Shown here: piece by piece, positions 1 through 12,400 of the stretch
Layout of the letters: each line of letters begins with the position of its first letter
Numbering within the stretch: the stretch's first letter is position 1
NCBI GenBank assembly: GCA_030998225.1
Contig: JAPYXD010000698.1
Location: forward strand, 10,721,001 to 10,785,000
Length of the DNA: 64,000 nt
Direction of reading: 5' to 3'
Source of the DNA: Diplolepis rosae
Taxonomy: Eukaryota; Arthropoda; Insecta; Hymenoptera; Diplolepididae
Made by a program: the position numbers and the translations under genes
Notes under the pieces: model-generated
What the model saw: only the letters and a program-made list of their open reading frames with translations
Database searches by the model: none
What the model was told of the DNA's origin: nothing

Positions 1-309
1 CATAAATAAATATATTCTTCTGACAAAATATCTGTGAACAGATTAGCACCAGACGATGTACACTCACTAATGCGCAGGCGCACTTCGTCTCCTAGTCTAG
101 AAATGCAATCCTTGCATAATTAGAGGATTTCTTTTCAGAGTCAAAAAAAATCGTTCATTGCTAAAAATATTTTCTTTTTGCATCTCACAGATGAGTTTTG
201 TGACAGGAAAAAGATTCTGTTGGTAGACAAAAGGAATATGCTTAATTTCAATGGATGCATTCTGAAAAGAACGTAATTTCACTATGGATAGACTTTTTTT
301 TAGAGTGCA
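1..309. other. AT-rich sequence, nothing recognised
   Basis: No gene, repeat or motif that I can support. It lies upstream of the first inverted arm of the foldback-like element. Confidence 0.5.
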
Positions 310-1512
310 TAATTATATATATGTTATATATGGTTATACAAATAATGCTTTTACGGAGGTCCGATCAGCTGGCACCTCCACTAAGTAATATCACTATTTA
401 CTTTATGCTGCATTTTTGGGCTAATTACGGGCTAATTTTGGGAGGTAATGCCGATTTTTGGGCTTTTGTATTTTTATCAAAAAACCAAATTTTAGGTGAC
501 AAGATGCTGACTTCCCGATCAGCTAGCACCTCCAGTACATAAAAACCTTAAAGTTTAAAAAACTGACTATACCCGAATTTCGGTCTATTTTTCGGGCTCT
601 TGAAATACACCACAATCAATTTCTAAAAAACAACCCCTATCACTTACAAGCAACCCTTAATTTAAAAAAATACTTTTTCGGTGGTATAAACTAGCCTAAA
701 ATTACGGGCTATTTTCAGACTTTTCAGATACACAAGAATCATTTATGAAAAAACAACCCCTATCATCGAAAGTTAAGTTAAGGGTTAGAGCCCAAAAATC
801 GATATGGACATTTTTGAGTAGCCCGAAAATCAGAAAGTATTCCTAGACCATAAAATTCCCAAAAAGATGATTTTTAGTCAAAGTCGTGTCACCATGGCCA
901 TGCAGGAGTGCATTTTGATGTTAAGGGTTGGAGCCCAAAAATCGATATAGGCATTTCTAAACAGCCCGAAAATAGCCCAGTATTCTCGAATAGTTTTTGT
1001 TCAAAATGTTTTTTCGAAATTGATTTTGGGGTATTTCAAGAGCCCGAAAATAGCCCGAAATTCGGGTATAGTCAGTTTTTCAAATTTTAAGATTTTTATG
1101 GGTAGGTATACATTGTACCATAGTTTTAGTTGCCCAAAGTTTCAATTGCCCATAAAATCACCAGAAGTTCCTATATTTGAAAAGCAGTGTTTGACGATAA
1201 TTATGAAAGGAATGCGTTGGCAAAAATTGCAAGTATATATCAAATATAGGCGGTAGAGAGCGCTTTAGGGAAATGTACAGGAATCCTGCATCTTGCAATC
1301 CTCGCAGTTTTTGCCAACACATTCCTTTCATAATCTTCGTCTAACACTGCTTTTCAAATATAGTGACGTCTGGTGATTTTATGGGCAATTGAAACTTTGG
1401 GCAACTAAAACTATGGTACAATGTATACATACTGTTTTTATGTACTGGAGGTGCCAGCTGATCGGACCTCCGTAAAAGCATTATTTGTATAACCATATAT
1501 AACATATATATA
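310..1512. mobile_element. Foldback-like element, inverted arms
   Basis: Positions 318-380 recur as the reverse complement at 1443-1510. The shared core reads CGGAGGTCCGATCAGCTGGC on the left. A shorter second copy of that motif sits at about 516-548, next to GTACATAAAAACC. Two further nested arms pair with each other: 545-650 with about 970-1095, and 1100-1225 with 1310-1435. Almost the whole segment can therefore fold back on itself. The inner arms contain diverged monomers of the 153-bp repeat found to the right. The motif GTATTTCAAGAGCCCGAAA near 1029 resembles GTATTTCGAGAGCCCTAAA in the array, and the left arm carries it in the opposite orientation. No transposase frame is present, so the element is non-autonomous. 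Arms built from repeated modules are typical of FB/Galileo-type foldback transposons; that assignment is inference. Confidence 0.65.
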
Positions 1513-1696
1513 AATATGCTTCTAGTTGTTTGAGAGCATATTGTTGAAACTTTTATTACAAACAATATGAGAAAATAAAACATGAGATATACGGAACATA
1601 TATGACTGTCTTTACAAAATCGATCTAAACAGTCAATTTCTCAAGGAGCCGTTTTTAACATAAGTTGTTTAAACAAATAAAATTGGAACTTTGGAT
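1474..1696 (+). repeat. Foldback-associated module, copy 1
   Basis: This segment starts at GTAAAAGCATTATTTGTATA, passes through TATACGGAACATATATGA and ACAAAATCGATCTAA, and ends at the first 153-bp monomer. It is repeated with moderate divergence at 2687-2924, again directly before a 153-bp array. Module plus array is thus a larger unit present twice in the same orientation. Confidence 0.75.
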
Positions 1697-2686
1697 GGGA
1701 TATTCAAAGAGCCCTAAATGAGCCTTAAATTCTGTAAAAGGTGATTACTTGTTTAACTGTTATTTAAACCTGTGGTTACGTCAACTTATCGTTAAGCCAG
1801 CGGACCCATTGTTTTTTTTTAAATAACGGAACATTAAATTTAGCAATGGGGTATTTCGAGAGCCCTAAATGAGCCTTCAATTCTGGTATAGGCCTTAACT
1901 TGTTTAAATGTTATTTTAACGTGTGGTTACGTCAACTTAACGTTAAGCCAGCGGAACCCATTGGTTTTTTAAAAAATAATGGAGCATTAAATTCAGCAAT
2001 GGGGTATTTCGAGAGCCCTAAATGAGCCTTCAATTCTGGTATAGGCGATAACTTGTTTAAATGTTTTTTTAACGTGTGGTTACGTCAACTTAACGTTAAG
2101 CTAGCGGAACCCATTGTTTTTTTTTTTAAATAATGAAGCATTAAATTGAGCAATGGGGTATTTCGAGAGCCCTAAATGAGCCTTAAATTCTGGTATAGGC
2201 GATAACTTGTTCAAATGTTATTTTAACGTGTGGTTACGTCAGCTTAACGTTAAACCAGCGGAACCCATTGTTTTTTTGATATATAATGGAGCATTAAATT
2301 CAGCAATGGGGTATTTCGAGAGCCCCAAATGAGCCTTCAATTCTGGTATAGGCGATAACTTGTTTAAATGTTATTTTAACGTGTGGTTACGTCAACTTGA
2401 CGTTAAGCTAGCGTAACCTATTGTTTTTAAAAAAAATAATGGAGCATTAAATTCAGCAATGGGGTATTTCGAGAGCCCTAAATGAGCCTTCAATTCTGGT
2501 ATAGGCCTTAACTTGTTTAAATGTTATTTTAACGTGTGGTTACGTCAACTTAACGTTAAGCCAGCGGAACCCATTGTTTTTTTAAAAAATAATGGAGCAT
2601 TTAATTAAGCAATGGGGTATTTCGAGAGCCCTAAATGAGCCCTAAATTCTGCCATAAGTGATAACTTGATACTTTGCTATTTTTCG
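1697..2686 (+). repeat. 153-bp tandem array A (about 6.5 copies)
   Basis: Monomers begin at about 1697, 1848, 2001, 2155, 2308, 2461 and 2614, giving spacings of 151-154 bp. Each contains GGGGTATTTCGAGAGCCC, AATTCTGGTATAGGC, the phrase GTGGTTACGTCAACTTAACG, a 12-bp perfect palindrome CTTAACGTTAAG and a run of T followed by A. Internal copies are nearly identical and the outermost ones are diverged, as expected for arrays homogenised by unequal exchange. No reading frame persists through the array. Confidence 0.95.
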
Positions 2687-2924
2687 TAAAAGCATACTTT
2701 GTATAACCATAGATATTGAAGTATTTGTGTTTATTTGTGAGCATACTGTTAATTTTTTTTTATTGCAACAAAGAAGATAAAAAAAAAGACATAAAATATA
2801 CGGAACATGTATGATTGTCTATACAAAATCGATCTAATAAACATTTAATTTTTCAAGGAGCTGTTTGTAACATTAGTTGTTTAAACAAATGTTGTTTAAA
2901 CAAACAAAATTAAAAATTTGTATG
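2687..2924 (+). repeat. Foldback-associated module, copy 2
   Basis: Second copy of the module at 1474-1696, again with GTATAACCATA, TATACGGAACATGTATGA and CAAAATCGATCTAA. It carries a short local duplication, TTGTTTAAACAAATG then TTGTTTAAACAAACA near 2877-2908. It separates array A from array B. Confidence 0.75.
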
Positions 2925-3560
2925 GTGTATTTCGAGAGCCCTAAATGAGCCTTCAATTCTGGTATAGGCCTTAACTTGTTTAAATGTTATTTTAACGTGT
3001 GATTACGTCAACTTAACGTTAAGCCAGCGGAACCCATTGTTTATTTAAAAAATAATGGAGCATTAAATTCAGCAATGGGGTATTTCGAGAGCCCCAAATG
3101 AGCCTTCAATTCTGGTATAGGCGATAACTTGTTTAAATGTTATTTTAACGTGTGGTTACGTCAACTTGACGTTAAGCTAGCGGAACCCATTGTTTTTTTA
3201 AAAAATAATGGAGCATTAAATTCAGCAATGGAGTATTTCGAGAGCCATAAATGAGCCTTCAATTCTGGTATAGGCGATAACTTGTTTAAATGTTGTTTTA
3301 ACGTGTGGTTACGTCAACTTAACGTTAAGCTAGCGGAACCCATTGTTTTTTTAAAAAATAATGAAGCATTAAATTCAGCAATGGGGTATTTCGAGAGCCC
3401 TAAATGAGCCTTCAATTCTGGTATAGGCCTTAACTTGTTTAAATGTTATTTTAACGTGTGGTTACGTCAACTTAACGTTAAGCCAGCGGAACCCATTGTT
3501 TTTTTAAAAAATAAAGGAGCATTAAATTTAGCAATATGGCATTAAATTAGCCTTAAATGA
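2925..3560 (+). repeat. 153-bp tandem array B (about 4 copies)
   Basis: Four monomers of the same family as array A start at 2925, 3077, 3230 and 3383. The array then decays at about 3535-3620, where only GCATTAAATT, AAATGAGCC and GTGGTTACGTCAACTTAAC remain recognisable. Monomer order and orientation match array A, so the module-plus-array unit was duplicated as a whole. Confidence 0.93.
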
Positions 3561-3620
3561 GCCTTTAATTCTGATATAGGTGGGGACTCGATTGGGCGAT
3601 GTGGTTACGTCAACTTAACA

Positions 3621-4679
3621 TACCTGAAAATTGGATGTTATACACTTCATCAATTTATTTCATGTATTGGATTTTTTGCCTGCGAATGGACCGCTAGAAT
3701 CTCCATGTTTATTAAAAGGGCTCATTTTTTACTATTCCATATCGCAGAGCTATCGGTGTAAGAGTAATATAATAGTAGTGTTTTGATTGGTCTTGCGCGC
3801 ACGAGTAAACGTGTAATCGAGAATTGAAATCGATTTGTCAAAAATCGCCGAACCATGAGAAGATTTGAAATACTCCTTCTTTCTCTCTTTTTGCCTCTTC
3901 CAGCTCTCTCACTCTTGTTCTCATGAAAGCTGCGAATTTTCATTTAAACTGACTGGACCTGGCAGACACACAGACCTCGTTTTGGATAATGGAGATCGGC
4001 AAATCGATATACACTTCGTTCATGGGACGAAGCTCGATTGCAAATGGCTACGCATATCTACGTACGAATACTAGCCGCGTATCCGAGAATTGGAAAACAA
4101 TAAAAGTTGGGACAAAAATAAAATTTAGAACTCACCCAAAGCTCGACCCTTCTCCCCTTCAAACACACCCCAAATTCTACGGTTTTACTGAGAATTGCTT
4201 GGAGTTGGAATAGATTTCACCGACGTGAATTTCAGCTAAGCGCCTTCCAACCAGAGGACCAACCGGATTATCGAACTAGAATTGTTCTTGCGATTTATCT
4301 GAAATTCCCTACCGGAAATCCGAAAGGAATGCGATGTGATCCGCAAAAAAATAGAGAATCATTCACTTGAAACGATTACCTCATTCTCATTAATCTCTTT
4401 TTTTGTATACTGAGCGTGAAAAATTACGTTCTAATCTATCGACTCATGTAATTGAAAAATCGCTTAATTTTTTTTCATAAAACTTCATTAATTTATTCAA
4501 TGTTGGTGGAATGTTTCAAATTTCTGTAAAAACAATAGAAATATTTTACGTTCGGCGATGCAGTTGAGTGGAAATTGTAAAGTTGTGAATCTAGATTACT
4601 CTCTCTCAAAAGCCACGAGTTTAATATTATAAAATGGCAATGCAATTTACTGAAACTTTATTAATTTTTTGCTCTTTTC
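3621..4679. other. Unique AT-rich sequence
   Basis: No supported gene. Short open frames near 3722-4213 overlap each other on both strands and show no family motif or splice-supported structure. No repeat family from elsewhere in the window was recognised. Confidence 0.4.
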
Positions 4680-4886
4680 ATAGAGTTTTGAACGTTCATT
4701 AAACGATGACAAAAATTTCTTTTTCATAAGAAAATTATTTATTATGTTTATATTTAAGGCCCTCCAAATATACAATCGTTCCTGGACAATACATTATTTT
4801 TTAATTTTCTGGATCAAAAACTAATCATTTAGTTTACAAAAAAATATTTTCCATCGTTCAATGAATGTTCAGAACTGTAAGTACAT
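4680..4886. mobile_element. MITE family M1 (CTTACAGTTTTGAACG TIR), copy A
   Basis: A 207-bp element whose ends are inverted: AGTTTTGAACGTTCATT on the left, and AATGAATGTTCAGAACT followed by GTAAGTAC on the right. The left tip has lost the outer TACTTACA. It is nearly identical along its length to the copy at 43394-43607, sharing AAGGCCCTCCAAATATACAA and GGATCAAAAACTAATCATTT. TA next to the CTTACAG tip in better copies suggests Tc1/mariner-type TA targeting (inference). It has no coding capacity. Confidence 0.85.
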
Positions 4887-6794
4887 CTCTTTTCAATATA
4901 ATTCTCCATTGATGCGTCCATTTTATTCTTCTGTCTATTCAAGCATTCAATAAACAACTTTGCTTTTTAATACAATTTTTTTTTCTGAATCCAAATTAGT
5001 TAGAATTGGTAGAATTTAAATCAATAACTCAATGTGATCAGTCATTGTTATTGATTACGTAGCGAAAAGGAAGTAATTGATTTTAATTCTGTAAAATTAT
5101 AACTGATTCAGATTTAGAAAGCGGAATTTTTTTGAATAATCAATTAAAATATTTGAAATATGAAAATTATTAAAAAACGGTATGAATACTTTTTTGCAAT
5201 ATGTTTCACTCTCTAGTTATATGCTGGACGTCCACATGAAACCCTTTCCCTTAATAAATTGCAATCTGTGTTCGTCGCAAATGACTAGAGTTTCATTAAA
5301 AATAGACACAAAATCAGAGAGTGAAAACACGGAACGTTCGGATCGATATTCGTTTATCTAACCAACAAAATCAGGGAGTAGATCATAAATACACAACTAC
5401 GCGTCTGTAATGTGCAATATTCGCACGCAATGACACACGTGCCTCTTTCACATGCATTGTAGTAAATTATAACTTGCAGTCATTTACTTTTTTCTCAAAC
5501 GATAACGTCAGAAACTCGGAATCGTGAAAATTTATTATGATTTTTATGTCGGTTAAGAAATTCGATAAAACCTTATGCTACAGTTTTATACAATCGTATG
5601 TGAGGATATTTTTGTCTATTGTATCTATTGAAGAATTGAAGTAAAGTTTGATTAGTTTTTTTTGTCGACAATTTACGTTTATGATTTGAGGATAGAAAAT
5701 TGAACTGCAACACAAAAAAACCGTTTTTTCAATCTAAAAGGTATGATCTTCAGCTTTTGAAACTTTAAAGTGCAGTAGATATCTAGAATAAGTTTCATTG
5801 GAGCGAAATCTAAAGTTCCTCCAATTGCAATTTTCGAATTAGGTTTCTTTTTATACTTGAGGAAATCATATTGATACTTTAGTTTTTTTTCTGTGGAAAA
5901 GAGTAGGAAAAAATTATTCATTTTAAAAACAAATAATATTATATAATATCGTTGCACTCATTCCAAAAGTCTTAAACTACACGAATTAAAGTGGTTACTT
6001 ACAATCAAAAGAAGTTTGCTCAACTCGAAAGTTTTCGTTTAATTTTCATTCGGTTAGAATAGAAGTCTTTAATCTACCAAGAAGATTTATTCAATCAAGC
6101 TTTTCCTCCATTCCAATTGAAAGCGGAAACTGTCAAAAGAACCGTTGAGCTTTCTAATCGAATTATCAAACAAAGTTTTTATACGTTGCTCAGATGTTGA
6201 ACGACAAATGGTTGAGAACACCATCCGGCACTAGAAGGTTAAATACGAAAGTTCACTGGTTTATGAGGTACTAGTTTCTAAGTTTGACATGCCCGGAAAT
6301 TCGAATTTCTTATTTGAAATATTGTTTTAACTGATTAATGAATTAAAAATAAGATGTCTGTGAAGTTCGCTCGACACTATCAACATTTTTGGAATGTTAT
6401 GAGAGTTCTGATTTCGTTTTCAATAGTTCTAGAGTTTCTGATAGGTTTCAGAAATAGATCTGGCCTTTTAATGTATAAAAAATTCGATTTTAGAAATGCG
6501 GAGCTAACTTCACGCATCTCCACACTACCGTAAAACAAATTTTTTTCACGTGTCCTGGGAAGATTTAGCATAGTTTTAGAGTTCTTGACACTTTTTAGTA
6601 ATAGTTCTGGTAAATTACGGAAAATATGGCTACTCAAAATTTCCACAATTTTTTCAAAATCTCATTTTCCAATAACCAATTACCAATAACGTAACTATGA
6701 CACATTTCACAAATCGAAGTAGTTGGGTTAACTAACCATTTTTTTTAGTATGGACCTGACTAGGAATGAAACGCCAAATCAAGTTTGAGCCCAG
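4887..6794. other. Unique AT-rich sequence
   Basis: No supported gene. A slightly GC-richer, non-repetitive patch at about 5215-5460 could be regulatory, but nothing specific marks it. The open frames at 5679-5957 and 6380-6646 (minus) are low-complexity and unsupported. Confidence 0.4.
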
Positions 6795-6905
6795 TCAGGT
6801 GAATCAAAAATCCAAAAGTTAGGTTTTAATTAGGTGCTAGAGTTCGAAACCCGGCACAGTCGAAAGCGTCTCTTTTTTCACATAAAGATTTCAAACTCTT
6901 TAAAT
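6795..6905 (+). repeat. SINE-like family S, degenerate copy S1
   Basis: Contains CACAGTCGAAAGCGTCTC, then a T-run, CACATAAAGATTTCAAA and CTTTAAAT. This is the 3' part of the family seen better preserved at 36.8, 54.2 and 57.7 kb. The tRNA T-arm-like stretch (GAGTTCGAAACCC) is present but mutated. Confidence 0.6.
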
Positions 6906-7049
6906 AGGTTTTAATAATCCATCCACCTGGCTGAACCCAAGCTCAGCATTTCATGACAGGCTAGAGTTTTCTAGACTTTGTTTTGTACCGGGCCACTAAA
7001 AAATTATCATACAGTTTTTTATTTTAAAATAGCAATTCAAACTTTACTG

Positions 7050-8225
7050 TTAAGGGCATGTCATTGATGTGACTTTATCCAATTGTTTTTGAGCTTCCCA
7101 TTTTTAAATTGATAGCTCAAATGGATTTCCCATATCATATAAACGTAAAAGAAAGGTCAAGGTACGTTTATATTCTATCTAAGATCCATTCGAGTTTAGT
7201 ATATTACGCGCCAAGGCACACAATGAGGGTTATTACGCGACGAGCGACAATGCTCACGGGAGATCGAAGCCGAGGCGAGATTAGTCCCGCGAGCATTTTA
7301 AGCGAGTCTCGTAATTACCCGAATTGTGTGCATTGGCACATATACTATTTTATGTGACTTCGGCGCATTTACAAGTTTTTCTGCGTACACTCGAATCTTA
7401 TCTAGTATACGCAGAATCTTCCAATCGAATCTTCGGTAATAGAAAATTACGCAATTGGCACGAGACAGCTAAAAATGCGTAAGACGGCGGAGCGACTTTC
7501 AAAATACATCACTGCCAAATCCGCAATAATAAACAAATATTTCTGAAAATTTCCAGAAAACTTTCTCTAACGGTAAGGAACAACTTTATCGCTGGAAGTT
7601 TTCAGAAATCGAACATTTATTAGAGACTTTCTACCGAGACAATCACAAAATATGGTTTTTTATTTACATTAAAATATTATTTAAAGAAAAATGTTTCGAC
7701 GTATTTCATCTAATACATTTGCTCCGTCAAAGTATTCCACGTCTAATGATAAAAAAACAAACGATTTCGACAAAAATTAACCGAGTAATAGCAATTTATG
7801 TTTTGAAAAACACTGATTTTCGATCATTTTTTATAATGAAAAGTTGAGTGTTTTTAATTTTTATCTAAAAAACTATGAAGGCTGCATAAAAATTGTATTA
7901 AGATAAAAAATGCGTCATGGCATATCCTACACAACGGTATATTTGTTTTTGTGAATGACCGAACAAAAATTTATATCACGATTTTTGTGCGTATGTCACA
8001 AGCTGTCACCGTATTGTAATAGACGCATTATTCTTCGCTGTATCATAATAGGCGCATGCGCAGTTCAATTTTTACATTATGTTCCTCTGTATCGTAATAC
8101 ACAACATTAAGCTACTCTTAACTGTAGCATAAAAACACGTTAATGCGCCGGAGGCACATAAAATAATTTAAGAATGGTAAGCACTAAAGGTATTGGATAA
8201 AGTCACATCAATGATGTGCTCTTAA
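7050..8225. mobile_element. TTAA-flanked TIR element, 1.18 kb (T1)
   Basis: TTAA followed by GGGCATGTCATTGATGTGAC at the left is mirrored by ATCAATGATGTGCTC plus TTAA at the right. The inverted repeat runs about 33 bp and ends in TTTATCCAAT. Sub-terminal sequence is also mirrored (TATGTG, CGGCGCATT, GTTTTT near 7345-7380 and again near 8130-8165). TTAA target duplication is characteristic of piggyBac and Kolobok transposons. The internal frame at 7109-7357 (82 codons) has no transposase motif, so this is a non-autonomous copy. Confidence 0.85.
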
Positions 8226-8777
8226 ATAATTAATTAAATATGCCCTCAATAGATTTCTGTAAATAACGTCCAGTAGTAAAAAATTCTAACAAAATGAAAC
8301 AACGATAAAATTAAAAAGTAGAAAAAATCGAATGAGGATAAAAAGATAAAATGAGGCAATGAAAAGTGTAAAAAGATTAAGGACGGGGAAAGAAAACCAT
8401 CAGAAAGTAAAATCTGCTGAGGCATGTATGATGTAAGATAACCTTTCATTCCCTCTTAAAATTTATCTGAATTCTTTTTGCGAAGGAATGAAATCTTTTT
8501 AATTTTTTAAGGTTATCATTTTCCTACTCAAAAAAGAATAGATATCAATCATGATGGGTAAATTACTTTTCAAAAGAAACTATAGTAGTTGCTGTTACTG
8601 TTGCAACACGAAAGAAGTAAATGGTAACTAGTGTTGTTACCGTTTCAAAATATAACATACGAGCAGCAGGCAAATGGAAAAAAAGAGTGGAATTAACGAT
8701 CTGTATTAAGAATCTTACATCAATATAAGTTCCATCCGTTTCGTATATTATTATATCAGGATTTTTATGGCAACGAT
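8226..8777. other. Unique AT-rich sequence
   Basis: Nothing supported. It lies between the T1 element and the transposase relic. Confidence 0.4.
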
Positions 8778-9458
8778 TCTCTAAAACGCTTCAATTTCTG
8801 TAATGGGATTCGTAGAAAAATGCGCATAGATTTCTCATTTTTGAGTCATTTGCTTTTTTCTGATAAAGCTAACTTCGCAAATATGGGAATTGTGAATAGG
8901 TATAATATGCATTATTGGGCAAATAAGAATCCTCGATAGATGAGAACTGTACCATTTCAACATCCGTGGTCCGTTAATTGTTGGTGCGGCATTGTCGGCG
9001 ATCACGCCTTTGGTCCATATTTTTTTGAAGGTCGCTTGACTGGGCAAGTTTACGCAAACTTTCTGCAAAACGTACTGCCTCAATTAATGAAAGACGTGCC
9101 CTTGCATGTTCACATAAACATGTGGATGCAACACGACGGTGCACCACCCCATTATGCTCTGTGTTCAAGATAAGTGATGAATGAGATTTTTGTCGAAAAG
9201 TGGATAGGACGAGGCGGCCCTGTAGCTTGGCCACCTCGTTTGCCAGATCTAACATCACCAGATTACTTTTTATGTGGTTTTGTTAAAGAACGCGTAATGG
9301 CGGTAGCATCTACCACGCCTGATGACATGAAAGAAAGAATACGCCGAGCATGTAACGAAATTACACCACAAATTTTGTCTGAAGTTAGACGGTCTTTTCA
9401 TCAGCGAATTAACAAGTGCTTACAAGTCGAGGGTCATCACTTTGAGCATCTTCTGTAG
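8778..9458 (+). pseudogene. Mariner DD41D (rosa-type) transposase, broken
   Basis: One frame of about 227 codons covers the catalytic half of an IS630/Tc1/mariner DDE transposase. The first acidic site is LLFSDKANF near 8850 (the usual SDEA has become SDKA). The second is MWMQHDGAPPHYA near 9121. It is followed by WIGRGGPVAWPP, and the third is PDLTSPDYFLCG near 9247. There are 41 residues between the second and third D, the spacing of the DD41D (rosa) mariner group. The frame is cut by TAG at 8937-8939 and TAA at 9171-9173, and it ends naturally after HHFEHLL at 9458. The N-terminal helix-turn-helix DNA-binding part is missing upstream and I see no TIRs, so this is an old 5'-truncated relic. 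A sister fragment lies at 19121-19531. Confidence 0.93.
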
Positions 9459-12400
9459 TTAGACCTAAGCCATGGTTAGTGGATCCTTTGAAAGTGATTA
9501 TTCCGATATGTTTCGATTTCTCGACTATTTTCATACTTTGCGTGACCAGAATGACCTTGTGTTGTAGGTCGCTGAATTTGTCTTAAAATCGGTAATAGTG
9601 TCATTGAAAAAAAATACATGGTTCCATTTAAAAAAGTGGAGTTCACCTTGATGTAGCTTCAGCGCCTCCACCGATAAAAAAATAGGGTGGTCGAGTATGA
9701 CGGCCTTCTCGAACAATGAAACTTTTGTCTGAAACATTTTTGGATATGATCAATAGTTTGAGTGCTATCGCCTCACCCTATATATATATATATATTCTGT
9801 GACGCCGCGCATAAATACAAAATAAAAAAAATTGACAGAATTCTTTTTACATCCAGAATGATATGAACATGTGCGTGTTACACCTGGAAATGCTTTCGAG
9901 TCAATCCTATTGCTCGCTCTGTAACTCTTGGCTGCAGGATGCATTTACAGATTAAAAGTGGCAAAAAGCACGTGGAGGGATATTACTCTTGTGGGTCGTG
10001 AAGCAGCCGGAACGAAGGCACACTACAGGCCTTCAACGTGCTTTTGTCCCCCATTTGCGTGCCCACTAGTAACTTTACTTATATACACCCAACTATGCAC
10101 TCACATACTTACACATGCTTGCAGGATATACACTTGTTCGTGTTTCATCTCTAGGTCGTTAACATTCTCAACCGCGTAATCATCCTTCCCCTTCCTCCCT
10201 CAACACAGATTATTTGATGTCATATGAAGCATATGTCACAGTAAATTCTTTATTTTACCCTTTGTATAAAATTAAAGGATGAGAGTTTTTCTATACATAA
10301 ACGGAAAAATTACCTGGCCTTACGAGTTTTTTAGTTGTAGACAGAAAAGATTGGAAATTTTATTTTATTGTGGCTCTAAAAAAAGTGATTCCTTTAGAAC
10401 ATTTCATACTAAAAATGGTTTTTCTAGGGACATGCATGCTGGTTCCTCTATTTAGTTCATGTATTGCATTTATAGAAAAGTCCTTATAGCCTTTTAAATT
10501 ACAAACGAGTCTCCACAATTTGAATTTATTCACTTAAGTACCCTTGTTTTTATATCATTACATATGCATTATAACATTTGAAGTATGTCATTAACTTGCA
10601 ATAATTTCGACATAGCAAATCATGAAAATTGGTTTCTTGAAAACCAGTTCTTTTTGAGACTTTAATACTATGATTTTTTTCTGTTACACTGTTATAAATT
10701 TCCTGAAATTTAAAGAATTTTCAAGTTACAAAAGAAACGGGAAATTATGTAAAATTTACAATACTTTCAAGCAAACATATATTAAAGTTAAAAAGAGTGA
10801 CTGAAATTTCCGAAATGTATGTAACTTGTACATCATAAGTTCATACAATCTGAGTATTATGCAAATCTGTTTTTTTATGAGGACAATTCCTCAGTAGACG
10901 CAGCTGCCTTTTTCCGACATGCGATTGCATCGGAAATGCATGCGAAGCGAGAATGAGTTACGCTGAAAGCGAATAAGAGAGTTTGAGGTTCTAACTTGCC
11001 CTCTGGAAACACAACCGGTTATGAAAAATCCTGAAAAAATAATTCTTATACGACTTCAGCTTCCTGAAAATATTGACAATTTCGAACTCAATTTTTACTA
11101 TATTACTATTATTACTATATTTGAGTTGAAGTCGATAGAGTCGAGCTCGAGGTCGAGCTTTTATCATGAATTATATTACATTTTTCTCAACAGAAACAAA
11201 ATTAGATTCAGAATTGAATAAAAAATGTTACCATTGTTCTTTACTTCCAAAATGCTTCATTGAGGAGGTAAAATAAATTATCTTTCTGGTATTATCTATT
11301 ATTTATTCCACGAACACAAGTTTTTTTCACTTTAAAAATGTATTTTTTTCAATACGTTTGCTCTTATTCTCTAAAAGCACTTTTTTACTGCTTTTCTGCG
11401 CCAACAAATAATCCAATCAAGATCTGTATATTTAATAATGTAGGTAGCTATAATATCAAGAAAGGTTATGGAATTCAATATTCAACTCGGAAGGGAAGAA
11501 ATCTCTCCACAGAGAAAGAAACTTTCATTATTTTTTTATATATTTTTAGTCCCATATGGTCATACGAAATAGAAAGAATTCGACTCCTCACGTGGAATAT
11601 CATCCCCTACAAACTCTTTGCTACAAGGTGTCTTCACCCTCTTTTACTAAGCAAAGGAGAATGTTGCAGCTTGTCCGTGTAAACAGGAAACTTACAAAGC
11701 CAATAAATAAATAGCGGCCGCTCGCATCGCTACGCGTGCATAACAAACGACTTTGCAAACTATCTAAGTTTTCCATGCCATATTTTCCCTGAGGTTTTTC
11801 CCTCGTATATATGCATTTTCTCGTTTCCACTGCGCTCTGGTTAGCTTTGTGCTGGTAGAACCACTCTGCATCCTCCTTATTTGCTGCTTTCTTTTTCTTT
11901 TTGCTTTAATCCTTTTTTCACGTTTTGTATTTTCCTTCTTTAACACATTCTCAAGTATTTTACCTTCCTTGCGGAAATATACGCAAACCTAATCATTTTA
12001 GCTCACTCTTGAGTTTATGTTCACGCAGATACATAGGTAACTTCACAGTTTAATACAGCGTTTCTTCATCTATATAAAATGTGTGTTTACTGTTCGAAAT
12101 TTATTTACATCAAGAGCGTATCTGCACACTTGGTTTCCTAGTTTCAATAAATATATAATAGCAGTAAATAGAATTTTATTCTTTTGTTTTGTAATGTACT
12201 TAGAATTTAAAACATTGAGCTGAACAAAGATTTTTATTTCTTTCTTTGCTTTGGAAATTGGTGAAGTAAAATGTACCCAAAGCTTTTTATTGCATTTAAT
12301 TGTAAGAAAATGGAAGAATGTTATAAAAATAATTCTGTTGCCTATTTTTTTGATACTAAAAACTTTGAGAGACATGAAATTCTGCTAAATGTTAGAATTG

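Noticed and set aside
1697..3535. CRISPR-like array
   Set aside because: The 153-bp units are repeated throughout their length with no unique spacers, and the window is eukaryotic. The same applies to the 65-bp and 170-bp arrays.
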